A DNA stretch of 64,000 bases from Rotaria macrura. Taxonomy: Eukaryota > Rotifera > Eurotatoria > Philodinida > Philodinidae. Position numbers and translations under genes: made by a program. Below, piece after piece: positions 51,522 to 63,983 of the stretch (within the stretch, counting starts at the first letter, position 1; the number at the start of each line of letters is the position of its first letter). The notes under the pieces were generated by a model. That model was not told where the DNA came from. It saw nothing but the letters and a program-made list of their open reading frames with translations, and searched no databases. The stretch lies in NCBI GenBank assembly GCA_900239685.1, contig OENT01000909.1, positions 656 to 64,655 on the forward strand, read 5' to 3'.

Positions 51522-54500
51522 TCAATTAGTTTTCAGTGGTAACGTGGGCTTTTTTGGTGAAGAATTCGATGTTAACGAATGATCACCCCAATATTTATCC
51601 ATATTGTGTTGAGCACGCTCAAGTGTTTGTGATGCTAGGCTGCAACTTGATGTTAACGATCGAGCAGAATTAACCGATAGAACATCATCATCTAATAAAG
51701 ACGAATAAACTGATTTAATGAACACATACATGAAACATGTCAATTAGCTACATAGTATCTCATAGATGTGTCTAACGATGTTCATTAGACGCTGTTGAAA
51801 CAGCTCGTTTTTTTTTATTATCAGAAGACATGTCTACACCTATTGGGATTGCTTTCCATTTCAAACTTGTTCGAAGTCGTTTTTAAAAATATTTCACGTT
51901 CGGACAAGCAAATGATATCGAAGATAAAACGAAATTATCAATGAGCGTTTCAAAGAACATTCGATTGAATTTGTGTTCAAAATTTTACGTTTCCCATGGG
52001 TTCTCATCGTTAAATGCATCACTGATAGACAGCATACCACAAATGTCTTTCTCATTTTTCTATTTGCTAAATGAATGATTAAGTAAAATAGTGAGAGAGC
52101 GAGAAAAGATATCGATCTATGACATAGCTAGGATTGAATAATGTTCGTGTGATGAATCACGTTTCACATTTTAATCTTAGAAGCATTTTGATGATCTAAA
52201 GTTTTTCTTTTACCTTTGTCGCGTTTATTATAAATTGAACCATACTTATTATCATTCACTGTATGTAAATGATTGCGAAACGAAGATCTTGATACGGGTC
52301 TATGTTGATACGGTTGTCTATTATCATCTCTACCATAATAGTACTCTGTTACTTCATCCTTGAATCGATTGCCTGGATATGTGCAATCTATCGAGAAAAG
52401 GAGAATTCTATGTGACTAAAACAAAACACGAGACAATGAAATTTCTCTACATTCGTTCATGCTTGAATGTGATCGTCTATCAAACATTTGTGTATCATAA
52501 CTTGGTCGACCAGTAGCTTCTTGAGATTCCTGAGTAGTTGCTACTGAACGAACAGGTAATGTATTTGATTGATTGGGCTAATTAAGATGAATAGAAGAGT
52601 TGAGATGATGAATAGATTGAAGAAATAAATTTCTACTTGAATTATCCGTTGATTTGCTACTGGTGAAACGTAACCATTGCTTAGATTATTATGTCGCCGT
52701 TCAATCGATAGTGGAGAATTCATTCGTTCTCTACGAAATTCATTTTCATTAGATGGTCCTTTACCAAGCAAATTTTTTTGCATCCTTAATTTATCATTTG
52801 TATATTTTCTTCCATAAGTATCCCTAATTTTAACAAATATAATTCTATTCATAAGATGTGTACTAATTTTACGGCTACGAACATATCTGAATTTGTTTCT
52901 TGGCTATAAAGACTTTCAGAATCCCATGACATATGTTGCTGAACGGATGATGAACCAAGATTGCGTACAAATGCTTTTGTAGCTAGACCTGGTTGTTTTG
53001 GTATAGGTTCATCAACATAGACAATGCGATTCGTCATTGGATGATCCGTTTGCACTGTATGATCAACTTTCAATACGGATGACTTTTCTATTGGTCTTGG
53101 TCTTGAAGAAAACGAAATGAGATTTACGTAATTCCATCAAATGCGATTTCTAAATAGTCTGATGTATTTCTACCTCGTATAGTGAATTCGTCGTTCATTT
53201 TCTTTTCGTTGTGCGTCCTTCTCACGACGACGTTCGCCTTCAAAACGTTCTCTTTCTAAATCACTACAAAAATACCCATCAAAAGAAACGTATCAAATCA
53301 AGTTCTATCCTAGTTTAATATTTAGATTGTTCTTCGTTGACTTCTTACCGATCAATTGAAATCACGCTAGCATTTTCACTGTCATCTTCCGTATCCCATC
53401 CTCGATAGTTATTCATAGTATTGTAACCCCTTTGTAGTTGAAGTGTATGATCACGATTGAAATGATCTTTTTCTGCATTAGCACGATATTCATTGGCACG
53501 TTCTCGTGTTGCCTTCAATTCTTTATACCAAAATAGATTTGGATTGAAACCTGCATCGTTCTAAATAGATCGAACGCAGTAGGATTTCAACGAAACTGAA
53601 AAAGTATATACGCATTTACCGTAGCCGTATCTTTATACCATTTACCATTGTTGTAATCATAACGCCAGAATGGTTTATATGTTGCTTGATATTCAGATTT
53701 CCATCGGCTAAGCAACAAAAATAGATATAAGACTTGTGCGGAATTTTAACTTTATCAAATACCGTAGTTTTCCATGTGGATATTTTTGTCGAAATTCATT
53801 TCCGAAATCAACATTCTTAGCCATGTCTTCATCATCTGTGTGAGCATGTTCAATTGGAGCATGTTCTCGTCGCTTCTAAATGTACCAGATTCCATTGAAA
53901 ATATACATTCATTGAATTGAGACACACGAAATTCAAATTTTTATTCAATATTCGCATATGAACACTCAATTTTCGATAGTTTTACAGTAATATTCATTCA
54001 AGCATATACAAATAGATGTAGCCGCACAACTATTTTGTGTAACTTTAGTTTTAAGTATTCTGCTTGATGATAATAATTGTTGCGTATCTGTCAGAACCTT
54101 CGTGCAACTAAACGTATTCTTTATCACATTGGAAGATTCCAAGTCGACTCACTATTCGATTCATCAAATTAAGAAATCTTCCAAACTCTTCATGACCTGC
54201 TCTCATCGAATTACTTTCAATATAAAAAATCTTTCACGAACAAAAGACAATAACAATGATGAAAATTCTGACACAAGCAGTGAATAAAATTTTTTCCTCG
54301 GACCTATTTATTAATGTAGTAAAGTTCACTGAGAGAAGATAGGATTCATACTCAAGAGAGTTCTATCGATTGACAATATGTCGTGCTCTAATTGTTTGCC
54401 AACTTCTTTGATTATCTCTGATTCACGTTAAACCTGCAGTCAATTAAGATAAATTTTCTGTAGCAATGGTCAAGCACCTAGCTTTGACACACATTCGTGT

Positions 54501-57500
54501 GAAGTGCACAGATCATGGATGATCTTAGAAAGTAAACAGAGATTCTCATAGATCCATATTGTGCTGTGCAGGAATTTTCATTGAACTTTGTTTAATTAGA
54601 CTTAAGATTTCTTGTATCGAAATTTGGCTTTCTGATATTTCTTTTTGTTCATGCAAACGATATGTCAAATTTCACTGTTAATGTCAAGGTTGACACTTGT
54701 CAGATCTTAGAAATATGATAACGAAGATAAAAAATAGGAGTAAAACATTTTAACTGTCAACTATACTTCTCAATATCTGTAATAATAATCTCAGCCGTAT
54801 CGGTTGTACTCTCTCGATGTAACTAAGACTGTAATATATCTTGAAAACTTTGCTATCGGAATCTGATTGTTATGTATTCATGAATGTGCAAAACTTGTTA
54901 CGTGTTTGTCAATTTCTTCAGCTTCAAATGCTTTTCGATGCTTTTGATTGACGACGCGTCTATCAAATGTACGATGTTCATTTGATCTGTTCCGTTTCGG
55001 ACTGAACGACTTTGTCGAATCCAATATAGATCGTTTTGCTTGCTGCTTATCTGTACTAATATCGATTTCTAAACGTGATGTTGTATTGACACCTGTGGAT
55101 ACTTTCGCCGAGGGCTTAACATTAGATAATGGTACCATAACATCATTCACACGTTGATCACGCTAAAATTAAGATTTAAAAAACCAAAATCAAATATTTC
55201 AAAATAAAAACTTCATATCTAACCAAATGAGAATGCTTCATAGACTTTTGATTATCAACTTTTGTACGGGGTGGATATTTCCAATCATAATTATGTTTGT
55301 ATTCACTTTCTGGTTCATTTCGTCTCTAGAAAATTTTAAAAAAAAGAACTTTAACTACACAATTCTGTTTTTGTGGAAAAATGAATCTACAATAAAATAT
55401 AATTTACTCGATGTCTAGCAGCTTTTTCTTTATATCGAGAATCGTAAGTAATACTAGCTCCTTTACCAAATTCCTAAATTTGAATAAAAAAATATCTATA
55501 ATTATTCGAATAAGATTGAATTTCAAGTGTCGCATACCGTTTGAATACCACATGAATGATTTTCATTTTTACGACGTCGAACTATAACCTATATTTAAGA
55601 AAAAACACAAATTAGAGATGTATGCATTATTGTTTCTTCAAGCTGGAATGAATGTTTCCATGAAAACAAGCACAAAATGAGCATGGTGAAATATTGAATG
55701 ATCTATTTCGTATAAACATTTTAATTGACAGACTAGATACATTATAGGAAACAAAGAAAGAAACAAGAGAGTTTATAGTAGCCTAATTTCTAACATCGAA
55801 TGTTAATCTATGAAGCATTGTTACAATTCAAAGAAATGAACGTAGAAGCTAGACCAAGATCTTATCACTTAGCAACAACATTAGTTCGATTTTCTTTGTT
55901 AGTTAGAATGTTCTCCCAAAACTACCCGCCAACGTTTGTCTACAGATTACTATATTAGCTGTTGTTCGTTACAATCAGCTATGTTTTCGAGAAAAAAAGT
56001 ACAAGACATACAAAGTAAGCCATAGCAGCTTCTATCAATGAAACATGTTCATGATTATGTTAGAGTAAACTCTCCTTTCAATACATCGTTCGTTGTTTTT
56101 TTTAAAAGAATTTTGCTAAGCACGAAGCTTGTCACTTTTGTTTTCCTCGTGAAAAGGGAATCATCGACATTCGGTCATTCTTCTTGATTAAAAACTACAA
56201 TATAGTATGTTGAGTACAAGTGAATACAAACAGTCGATATAAGTGATTTCGACCTAAAAATAAATTTTGACTAGTCAAGTGAGTTTATCATTTAGAATTG
56301 AAAATGACTACGGTACTGTTTCAGTAAAGTCTTAACATATCGTAAAAATTCTCATACAATGAAAATTTAGAGATTGTTAGCTTCATTTCTGAGGGTGCAA
56401 CTGTGGTGGGATTCTAGAACATCTAGCTAAGGGTTCTTAAAAACAAGAAAATGTATTAAGATTTTCATAAGAAAACTTTATAGATACAAGTGCGAAGGAT
56501 TACGAGTAATAATTGTAGGGAAACAAAAACTGAGCCTAATCGGTTTGTTTCCAGAGACAATCCCAATAATCTATTTCAATAATTTGACTTCAGCAGTGAT
56601 TCGTTACAAACTGATATGAAAATTACAAATTTAAATAGCAAATCTTAACCATTGAACGATTCGTATGTTTGTATTCTCTAGATTTTTAACACATTGAACT
56701 TAACTAAAATTACAATTCTTTTGTTGACACCATTTCTAGAAATGTTCTAACGATTGACATGTTTTCCAAGAGACCGACAGTTGAAATTTTGGAAATAGCT
56801 CACAAATCATTGACTTTGAAGAATATACCCATAGAAATAAACACGTTAGTAAATCATTAATTTATCTCATATAGGAGTAAGATACTTAGATCTATGCATT
56901 TTGTTCTTCTTGCAGTATTAGAATATCATGTGATAGAAAAATCAGGATGAACATACACGCAAAATCTTGCTTTGGTTTTCGTTCTATTTCAGTATTGAGT
57001 CGACAAAAGCCTCTTACAACTCATAGTGTATTACACTACCAGAAACAAGAAATGGATGAATACATAATACCTAATCTCCAAACGACGTATATGTTTACAC
57101 CTATTATTAAATAAGCACTCCTAGTTTCTCTTGATTTTATAATAGTGAATCGTTAAGATAGGTTTTCTCATCATGAGTTCATATAACAGCAATAAATTTG
57201 AGTTCGATACTTTTCGTATTCCTTTGTGTCACTCAATAGTTAATGATGTTTTATGGGTACTCTATTGTTCTTCATAATTTAGAAAGTTCATGAATTTGAG
57301 GCATCTTACTCTGGGTGGTGGCTCAGTAGTAATAGATCTCCTCAATGGATAAGTAACATTATCTTCAAATTTTTCATTTCTTCCTAAGATGACATAGTCT
57401 TGTGATTTAGCAACACTAGGATAACTTTTGAATGGTTGCTTCAATCGATAAAAAGATGCTGACGCTGATAAGTTATCACTCGGTCCAATAACAACGTAAT

Positions 57501-57820
57501 CATCGTCATTATTATCATATTGATTTTGCGATGATTGAGGACGAGGACGACGTGATGGTGATGACAACGAACGTTTTATTGGTACTGAAAAACAAAAGAA
57601 AATGATAAATTAGAAACGATAACTCCACAAGAAAATGAAAAGACCTTCGTTTAATTTTCTCTCTTCAGCTGAAAGTTCCTGATACTTTTTTGGTGATCGA
57701 TTTTGATAATTGCGTTGGTATTCAGTCTAAATGTTACGAGTAGAATTTTTTATTCAAAGTAGCCGTTTATTTTAATTTCAATTGATTGCCTACTTGATAC
57801 TTCATGTTGCGGTTTTGCAT
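51522..57820 (-). CDS. MDM1: MDM1 homologue, microtubule/centriole-associated protein
   Basis: Sixteen exons: 57820-57794, 57726-57645, 57584-57310, 55588-55538, 55473-55408, 55325-55224, 55162-54902, 53875-53763, 53707-53620, 53560-53349, 53263-53174, 53101-52883, 52823-52637, 52577-52451, 52387-52214, 51694-51522. Phases agree (748 residues). MDM1 is known as a microtubule-binding centriolar protein with SEYxxxFxW-type repeats. Here these read TEYQRNYQNR, SEYKHNYDWK and SEYQATYKPFWR. The block EKDHFNRDHTLQLQ followed by RGWDTEDDSENASVIS resembles the vertebrate FSRDHLNQ..CWD region. The tail DDDVLSVNSARSLTSSCS then LASQTLERAQ and KYWG matches the vertebrate ending DRLSEISARSAASSL..FWG. The weakest junction is the donor of exon 12 (GTTCGT at 52882). 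Confidence 0.88.
53876..54901 (-). other. 1.0-kb MDM1 intron
   Basis: This intron lies between exon 7 (ending DKH) and exon 8 (starting KRREHAP). It is AT-rich. The plus-strand 61-codon open frame at 54102-54287 shows no supporting feature, and no other gene was recognised. Confidence 0.55.
55589..57309 (-). other. 1.7-kb MDM1 intron
   Basis: This intron separates exon 3 (ending TTEPPPR) from exon 4 (VIVRRRKNENHS). It is the longest in the gene and AT-rich. No additional exon or RNA gene was recognised, although a short MDM1 exon could be missed here. Confidence 0.5.
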
Positions 57821-58072
57821 GAAAGAAAACTATCAAAAAGTTCCATCGTATCGTTTCATAGATCAGTTTGTTGTCATAACAACATATGATTTCAAAAGAA
57901 ATTTTTATTTAAATTCGATTTCATTCATTTTTTTAAGCACATTCTAGAATATTTTACATAAATATTTTAATAATTATGAACAGTCAACAACGCCATCTAT
58001 TAATCAAAGTAACTGTAGGAAGGTCGTTGTGTTTCATTTTTTTTGTTACAGTCATTCAGTTCCGTCAACACG
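57821..58072. promoter_or_regulatory. 252-bp divergent (bidirectional) promoter region
   Basis: The start codons of MDM1 (57820, minus) and the acidic-protein gene (58073, plus) face away from each other with only 252 bp between them. Both 5' UTRs and promoters must fit here unless upstream UTR exons exist. The sequence is A/T-rich with a T tract near 58035-58045. No specific factor site is assigned. Confidence 0.6.
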
Positions 58073-61000
58073 ATGGGGAAGCGTTCAAACACAAAAAGGT
58101 TGTCGCCCATGTCTGATTCAGGTTGGGAACATGTTTCTTTCCAACATAGAAAAAAATCTATGTCTTCTTTTCTAGCGGCAAGAGCTGTTGATGCCAAAGC
58201 ACGAAAACGGATTGAAGAGCTTTATGATTTAACTGACGAGATAATCAATGCCTATAATGAAGTCAATGAAACTTATGTGAATAAAGTCTATCGCAAATAC
58301 AAACAATTACAAGAAGCAAACAAAAAATTAAAGCAACAATTACGCCATCATCATTGTTCAGGTTGTAAATGTACCGTTTTGGTAACTGGAAATGTACACG
58401 ACAGAAAAAGAGGAGACGATGCGGAAGAAATCGATGATGAAGCCAGTGAAGGTTCTATGTTAGATGAAGAAGATGAATTCCGATTGAAAGAAACCACATC
58501 ATCTCCAAAAACACATTCCATAATAACACGTAGCAAGAAAAGAAATCGTATGTCTAGTTGAAAACGTTTCGTTTCTAGATCTTCAATATGAAAAATTTTA
58601 TGTTTAGCTTTCATCATTTCTGATATTGAAGATACACAAAATTTTGATGGTGGTGATAATCGACTTCCAAGTAAGCATATATGAAGTTTGAGTCAGTAAA
58701 GAAAATTTGTTTTTTTTTATAATAGGAAAACCTCGCGGCGATGATGAGGAAAGTGTGAACCAGAATAATGATGATGAAGATGCTAAGGATGATGACGGTG
58801 GTGATGATGGTGATGAAGATGATGGTGAAAATGAAGATGATACATCAATGACTACAAATCAAAATGATAATGATACGACAAAGGACGACAATCAATCGGA
58901 ACATCAAGATGGAGACGAAAGTAAGCAGTCTAGCGTTTTGTTTTCAATTTTCAAGCCAAAAATAGCAAAGCTCTTCACATTATATGTACTTTTCTTATCA
59001 TAATGGCTGACTATTTTATCGGATGAAAAAGACCTTGAGAGATTCTCATTCGCTTTTTTTCCGCGACTGCAGAAACAAAGTTTACAAATGTAACGATGAA
59101 TTTGTACCGAAGCCATAGAAACAGAGTAAATGCTCGTGTATTACGAAGCATTCATCAAGGTCTCTGATGTACGGTCTGATACTATATTATAAATATAGTC
59201 TAGACATAGAGAATTCAACTGACTCATTAACTTAAAGGTTTGACAGATGAAATATTTTCGAGAATTGTAGGATAGAGAAAAAAGGAATTCATACTATAAT
59301 CACTATCGATAGAGAGTATTCGATAATCGAAGATAGTGTATACGTTCTACCAGGAATACATACTTGACAAGTGTAAGAATGAATCGTTTCGTGAATATTC
59401 ATATTTCATGAGAAGTTAAATACTATTGAAGATATAGGTGCTAGATGCATGTTTCCTTTTCAATTTCGTTTGAAAGATCACAGTGAAAAGATATCATGTA
59501 TATTGAATTCAGAATTGTGATCTTTCAAACGAAATTGAAAAGGAAGCATTTTTTAAAAGAGATGATTGCTAAAAAGAACACTTGTGATCGATAAAATAAA
59601 TCACAAAATCTTGCTCAAAGATATTTTGTTCGGTGTCTTACAAATGGTAATCACCAATAGCTATACTTAATTATAATTAAAGTAACTCTAGCACGAACTA
59701 TGGTATAATTCATTCAGTCTTGAATAATAGATATAAATAATAGACGCTAAACTCTTCTTATAAATGGAAATGTAATCGATGTGCATGAGTCGAAAACTAG
59801 AATATTTATCGATTTATTAAATGTTTAATCTTTCTGATGTTTGCAGTTTTCAGATATGAACTAGACCCATTAGGAATTCTAGTTTATGATATTTATTGAA
59901 ACTAAATTCTCATAGTAACTCAATATTTGCATTCATCAAATAATTATAGTGAATAAGAACGAGTATGAACGCCTGACTTAGTCTAGAATATTTGTATTGA
60001 TCTACACATGTCTTTTCCTAATTTTTGATATATATTTGATGAAGGAAGTAAGATAAAAACATACGAGACACTAAAAACTAACACGAGAATTTTTTATTTA
60101 CAATAAGTTTGTACACGATATAATAAATCACGTTCAATTCAACAAAAGAATGTGTATTAAGTTTGTGTCAAACCTATTCTTTAGAATAAAACTAAGACTA
60201 TCAATATCGAAATTTAGTGTGGAGTAGCTTTTATTTCTCTTCATAGCCTTTCTCTCTTCACCCGTTTGAATGTTTTTTCAAGTAAATTACTTGTCACGAC
60301 AATGGATTTAGTTGTGGTAGTAGAATTTCAGAGACATGACGTTGATAGAGATGATCAAAAAACAATGTCTGTTCAAATATAATTCGATATTAACTATCAA
60401 AACGTGCAGATGTCGATATAAAATCATGTTCTCATCATCCGAAATTGCTAAAGACAATTCAAAATGTTATTATTACGAGTAGATATCCTCTTTAGAAACA
60501 AGGCGAAGCAATGTAATACTATGAACACGGATGGTTATGAACTGAATGCTTTCTTATATGTATTAGAAATTCTTTATGATGATCTTTGATCAATGAATGT
60601 ATTTCATAAGTGAAATTTCTATTCGTTTCGATTGAGTGCTATTTGTAATGATCAACAATCTCTTGAGGCTCGATAGGAACTACTCTTCTTCCTAATTTTT
60701 TTTGTTCCATTCAAAATACGAAAGTGACTCATGCCGATAAATAGGTAAGAACATCGATCACTAAACTGATGTGAAATATTCTATTTAAAGAAAAGAATAC
60801 CAATTGTGTCTTTTTGTATCGAATGTCTCCTACAAGCATATTCACTAGTTTCATGTATTATTAACAGCACTTTGTAGTTGTAGCTATGAGCAGAAACTCA
60901 ATCTATGATAGAATTCTTGGACACAAAACATACGCACTAACCAAAACAATGATAGATACATTGGCAAAACACTAAATAGACTAAATAATGAATCCCAAAG

Positions 61001-62410
61001 AAGGTCAAGATAAAATGGTACGATTATTGAACAATCAGCTTGACGTGTCGGTTCATAAGAGCCCTATCTCAGCTATGAACAAATTGATCGTCAATATTCT
61101 ATTTTCCGACATTAATTTTTTCATAGTTCAACTAATTATTTTCGGGTTCTCGAACAGTAATGAATTTCTTTTTCAAGAAAAAAACTTTCATCAATCAAAC
61201 GTATGTCTAGATTTTGTCTGATGTGACGAGTAAGTTCCTTAAGAAAAATTTTATCTGTGTTGTAATCTTGTACTGATCTATAGAACATTTCAGAATACTT
61301 CGTTAACATATGTTGGATGATATTATATTAGCACAATATAAAACTGATAGTTTCTAGTGACAATGTTTTGTATTTCCACTGCAAATGTTGACCTCTCTCA
61401 ACTGTTAGAATAAAAATAGCACATTATACTATTTTCGTTCTTGGAATATAAAGATTCTCTTTGTTGATCAAACAATAATCTTCCTTTAGGATTGTAAAAG
61501 TTTTATCTAATCATACGTTAAATTCATAAAGATAAAGTCTAGCAGATAATCGAATGACTGACATCGTATACTTAGGAAAAAGTTCCAAGGAGACAGAAAG
61601 CTTTTATAAAATTTTCCGTTTCATTGATTGTCTGAAGCTTGAAAATTTCCTTGTTTTTCTAACATTTAATATTTACGTGTTTATTTGTCAGGTTCCAGTA
61701 TATCACACAGAACAAGCATGATGGTGATATTTTAAAAATCTTCATCGATCTTTTTCTTTGGTGATCAGTTCAATAGAATATTTCTGACTTCATTCATAAT
61801 TAACTATTAGAATATGCAGAAAAATTAACACAGTTATGAACTAAAGAAAATTTCATACGTTTCGACTGCAGATCTAATATTTGATTATCTCTACATGACA
61901 TTCGTAGATATCAAAATGATAGAAAATTAGCAGATCGAAACTTCTTACCCTGTAAATATTAACTAACAACTCTCCATAAATATTATTATGCTGTGTACAA
62001 TTAATTTTCTTATAGTCAACGAAACTAGTGATGTAGACGAAGAAGATGGTTTGGCTCGTTTACCATTTGCTTTACAAGATATTATTCGAAAAAAAGCGAA
62101 AAAAAATAAAAACGCTAAATCTTATTTACTTCAAATTCCTCGTTATCCAGCATTGTGTGAATTTCTTCGTGACAGATCACGTACGTCGTTTGATCATCGT
62201 CCGAGTGAAAGTCAAGTTCGTCCACTTATCGCAAACCATTTAAGTCAACAACTGGCAAATGAAGCTAAAATCCGTATGCGTTTACGTGATGAATTACGTG
62301 AAATACATCGATCATTCATGAGAACATTCATGAATGATCCACATGCAACCGGCGCTAAAATATCTTTTCATAAACATAGGCGACTTCATTTCAAAAAGAG
62401 TCCTATATAA
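58073..62410 (+). CDS. Unknown coiled-coil / acidic / basic protein, four exons
   Basis: Exons: 58073-58547, 58608-58670, 58726-58920, 62016-62410. Phases agree, giving 375 residues. The first ATG opens MGKRSNTKRLSP. Residues about 45-100 form a probable coiled coil (ARKRIEELYDLTDEIINAYN; YRKYKQLQEANKKLKQQL), followed by HHHCSGCKC. Exon 3 is extremely acidic (Asp/Glu/Gly/Asn). Exon 4 is basic and helical (IIRKKAKKNKNAKSYLLQIP; RMRLRDELREIHRSFMRTFM). The last intron is 3.1 kb, and exon 4 could belong to a separate gene, though its phase fits exactly. AATAAA at 62504-62509 supports the 3' end. The family was not recognised. Charge pattern suggests a nuclear or chromatin protein, which is only a guess. 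Confidence 0.65.
58921..62015 (+). other. 3.1-kb intron of the acidic-protein gene
   Basis: The donor GTAAGCAG directly follows QDGDE, and the acceptor is TTTTCTTATAG. The intron is AT-rich and contains the perfect 30-bp inverted repeat at 59453-59545. The 77-codon plus frame at 60988-61221 has no supporting feature. Additional small exons are possible but none was recognised. Confidence 0.5.
59453..59545. repeat. Perfect 30-bp inverted repeat with 33-bp loop
   Basis: Positions 59453-59482 are exactly complementary, in reverse, to 59516-59545. Transcribed, this gives a 30-bp uninterrupted stem with a 33-nt loop. No coding frame lies within it. It may be a small foldback/MITE remnant or a hairpin RNA. 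Confidence 0.85.
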
Positions 62411-62503
62411 AAATGGATATATGCAGATTTCTTTTATCTTTCACTTAAGATTGTTCTTTTTTTGCTATTTTGTATAAATGATCAATTGACTTATTCTTAT
62501 AAA

Positions 62504-62509
62504 AATAAA
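62504..62509 (+). terminator. Polyadenylation signal AATAAA of the acidic-protein gene
   Basis: A canonical AATAAA lies 94 bp downstream of the TAA at 62408-62410, in the expected orientation. Confidence 0.6.
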
Positions 62510-63800
62510 GATATTGAAATTATATTGTGAGTTGAAATGAGTTTGTTTTGTAGTTCTGAAATGCGCCTAATCAATAGTGTAATCTTTCCTTTTTTCTTAT
62601 TATTTTTTTTTCGACACAAACAAAACGAATCAATATAATAAAACAAAGAAGAAATCACACTTAATCGTTAAATTACTTGACTTTAGTGAATGATGACAAT
62701 TGTTTCAAGATGATTGCATTGATTTGAATTCTGATAGTTATTATCGATGGTCAGCAAAATCATATTGAAATATGTTGCTATCACTAACGCAATTAATCTT
62801 TGTTTGTAATTGACGTCAGATAAACTGAACAGAGATTAGTTATTTCTGTCAATCACACAGGAAATTTCCTATTCAAATAAAATTACTATTCAAGACAAGG
62901 ACGGATAAACAAATTGAAGCGTTCAATTATTTATTGTAATTAGATGTTTTAGACCATAAAAATGTCTAAATTTTTAATTAAGAATGATTAACTTAATTTT
63001 CTACGATCGTACAAAGCGAACGAAAGATAAGAAGGTCATTGTGTACTTTCTATCTTATTCATGCTCAATAGATAAGAATCGGATGAGATGTAGATTTGCG
63101 TCTTTTAGAATAGGCTCTTTGTTTAAATCAATAGTTTACTGAATACATCTTAACGATAGCTGGATTTAATTCAAAATGGAAATCAATAAACAAACAACCT
63201 AATTTTCAACATAAAAGAAAAAATTTCATTTACTGTCGATCGATTTTTTATAATTTTGCTTTTATGTGTTATGTCATAAAATTTATGCTGAACATCGCAT
63301 AGCGATGAGAAAAACTCAGTTTTAAATTTCGAGGCAGGGTTTAGATAATGAGTTTCATTTGAGACTCATTTATTAAAAGATCGATTTTGTCAGTCGTATT
63401 CAAAAATACATCGAACTTAACAGAATGTAATTTTTTGTCTTTTCTCTAATCAAAAAAATAATTGTAAATCAAATAAATAACTTGAGCATTATATTTCCGT
63501 AAAATAAACCACTATTTTTTTACAAAGAAGGTATACCAAATGAAAAAGATACAGAAATTGAATTAACTGTTCTTTAGAAACAGAAGGAAATTTTAATACA
63601 ATGGCAACGCTAAAACAAATAAAAGCATATCGGTGGAATTGTATTATTGAAATGCAACGATTGTGGGCGTATATAAAGCTGAGTCAAGTTATCTATTGAC
63701 TTGCCATATCTTCTTGTGTCTTGTTTTTTCATTGTTACTAACTGACGAAGTGTAATGAAAAAATAAAAATAAAATAATAGAGATTCGAAATTGAGTCTAG
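62510..63800. other. Convergent intergenic region
   Basis: AT-rich sequence lies between the 3' ends of the acidic-protein gene and the RING gene. No gene, repeat array or RNA was recognised. Confidence 0.5.
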
Positions 63801-63983
63801 CTAGAGTATATCGACTACTTGACATGAGCCAGATATTTCGGGTTTAATACACATGTTACACATTGGACATGTACAATTTCGTTGTAACCATGGTGATAAA
63901 CAACGCTTATGGAATGCATGTTCACATGGACAAACAGCTATTTCTTCATCTTGATAAAAGTCATCAAAACAAATAACACAACT
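63801..63983 (-). CDS. RING-H2 E3 ligase, last exon (RNF24/RNF122-like), 5' part beyond window
   Basis: After an acceptor TATTATATAG, 60 codons run to a TAG at 63801-63803. They encode a complete RING-H2 zinc-binding set: CVICFDDF, DEEIAVCPCEHAFHKRCL, PWL and CPMCNM. The spacing and the phrases CPCEHAFHKRCL and CPMCNM resemble RNF24/RNF122, small membrane RING ubiquitin ligases. Upstream exons, including any membrane segment, lie outside the window. It is short after the RING, ending SGSCQVVDIL. Assignment to that subfamily rather than another RING-H2 family is probable, not certain. Confidence 0.8.
   Translation of the reverse strand, partial: SCVICFDDFYQDEEIAVCPCEHAFHKRCLSPWLQRNCTCPMCNMCIKPEISGSCQVVDIL

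Noticed and set aside
58351-58617. 88-codon minus-strand frame opposite the acidic-protein gene
   Set aside because: It is a shadow of the plus-strand coding exon.
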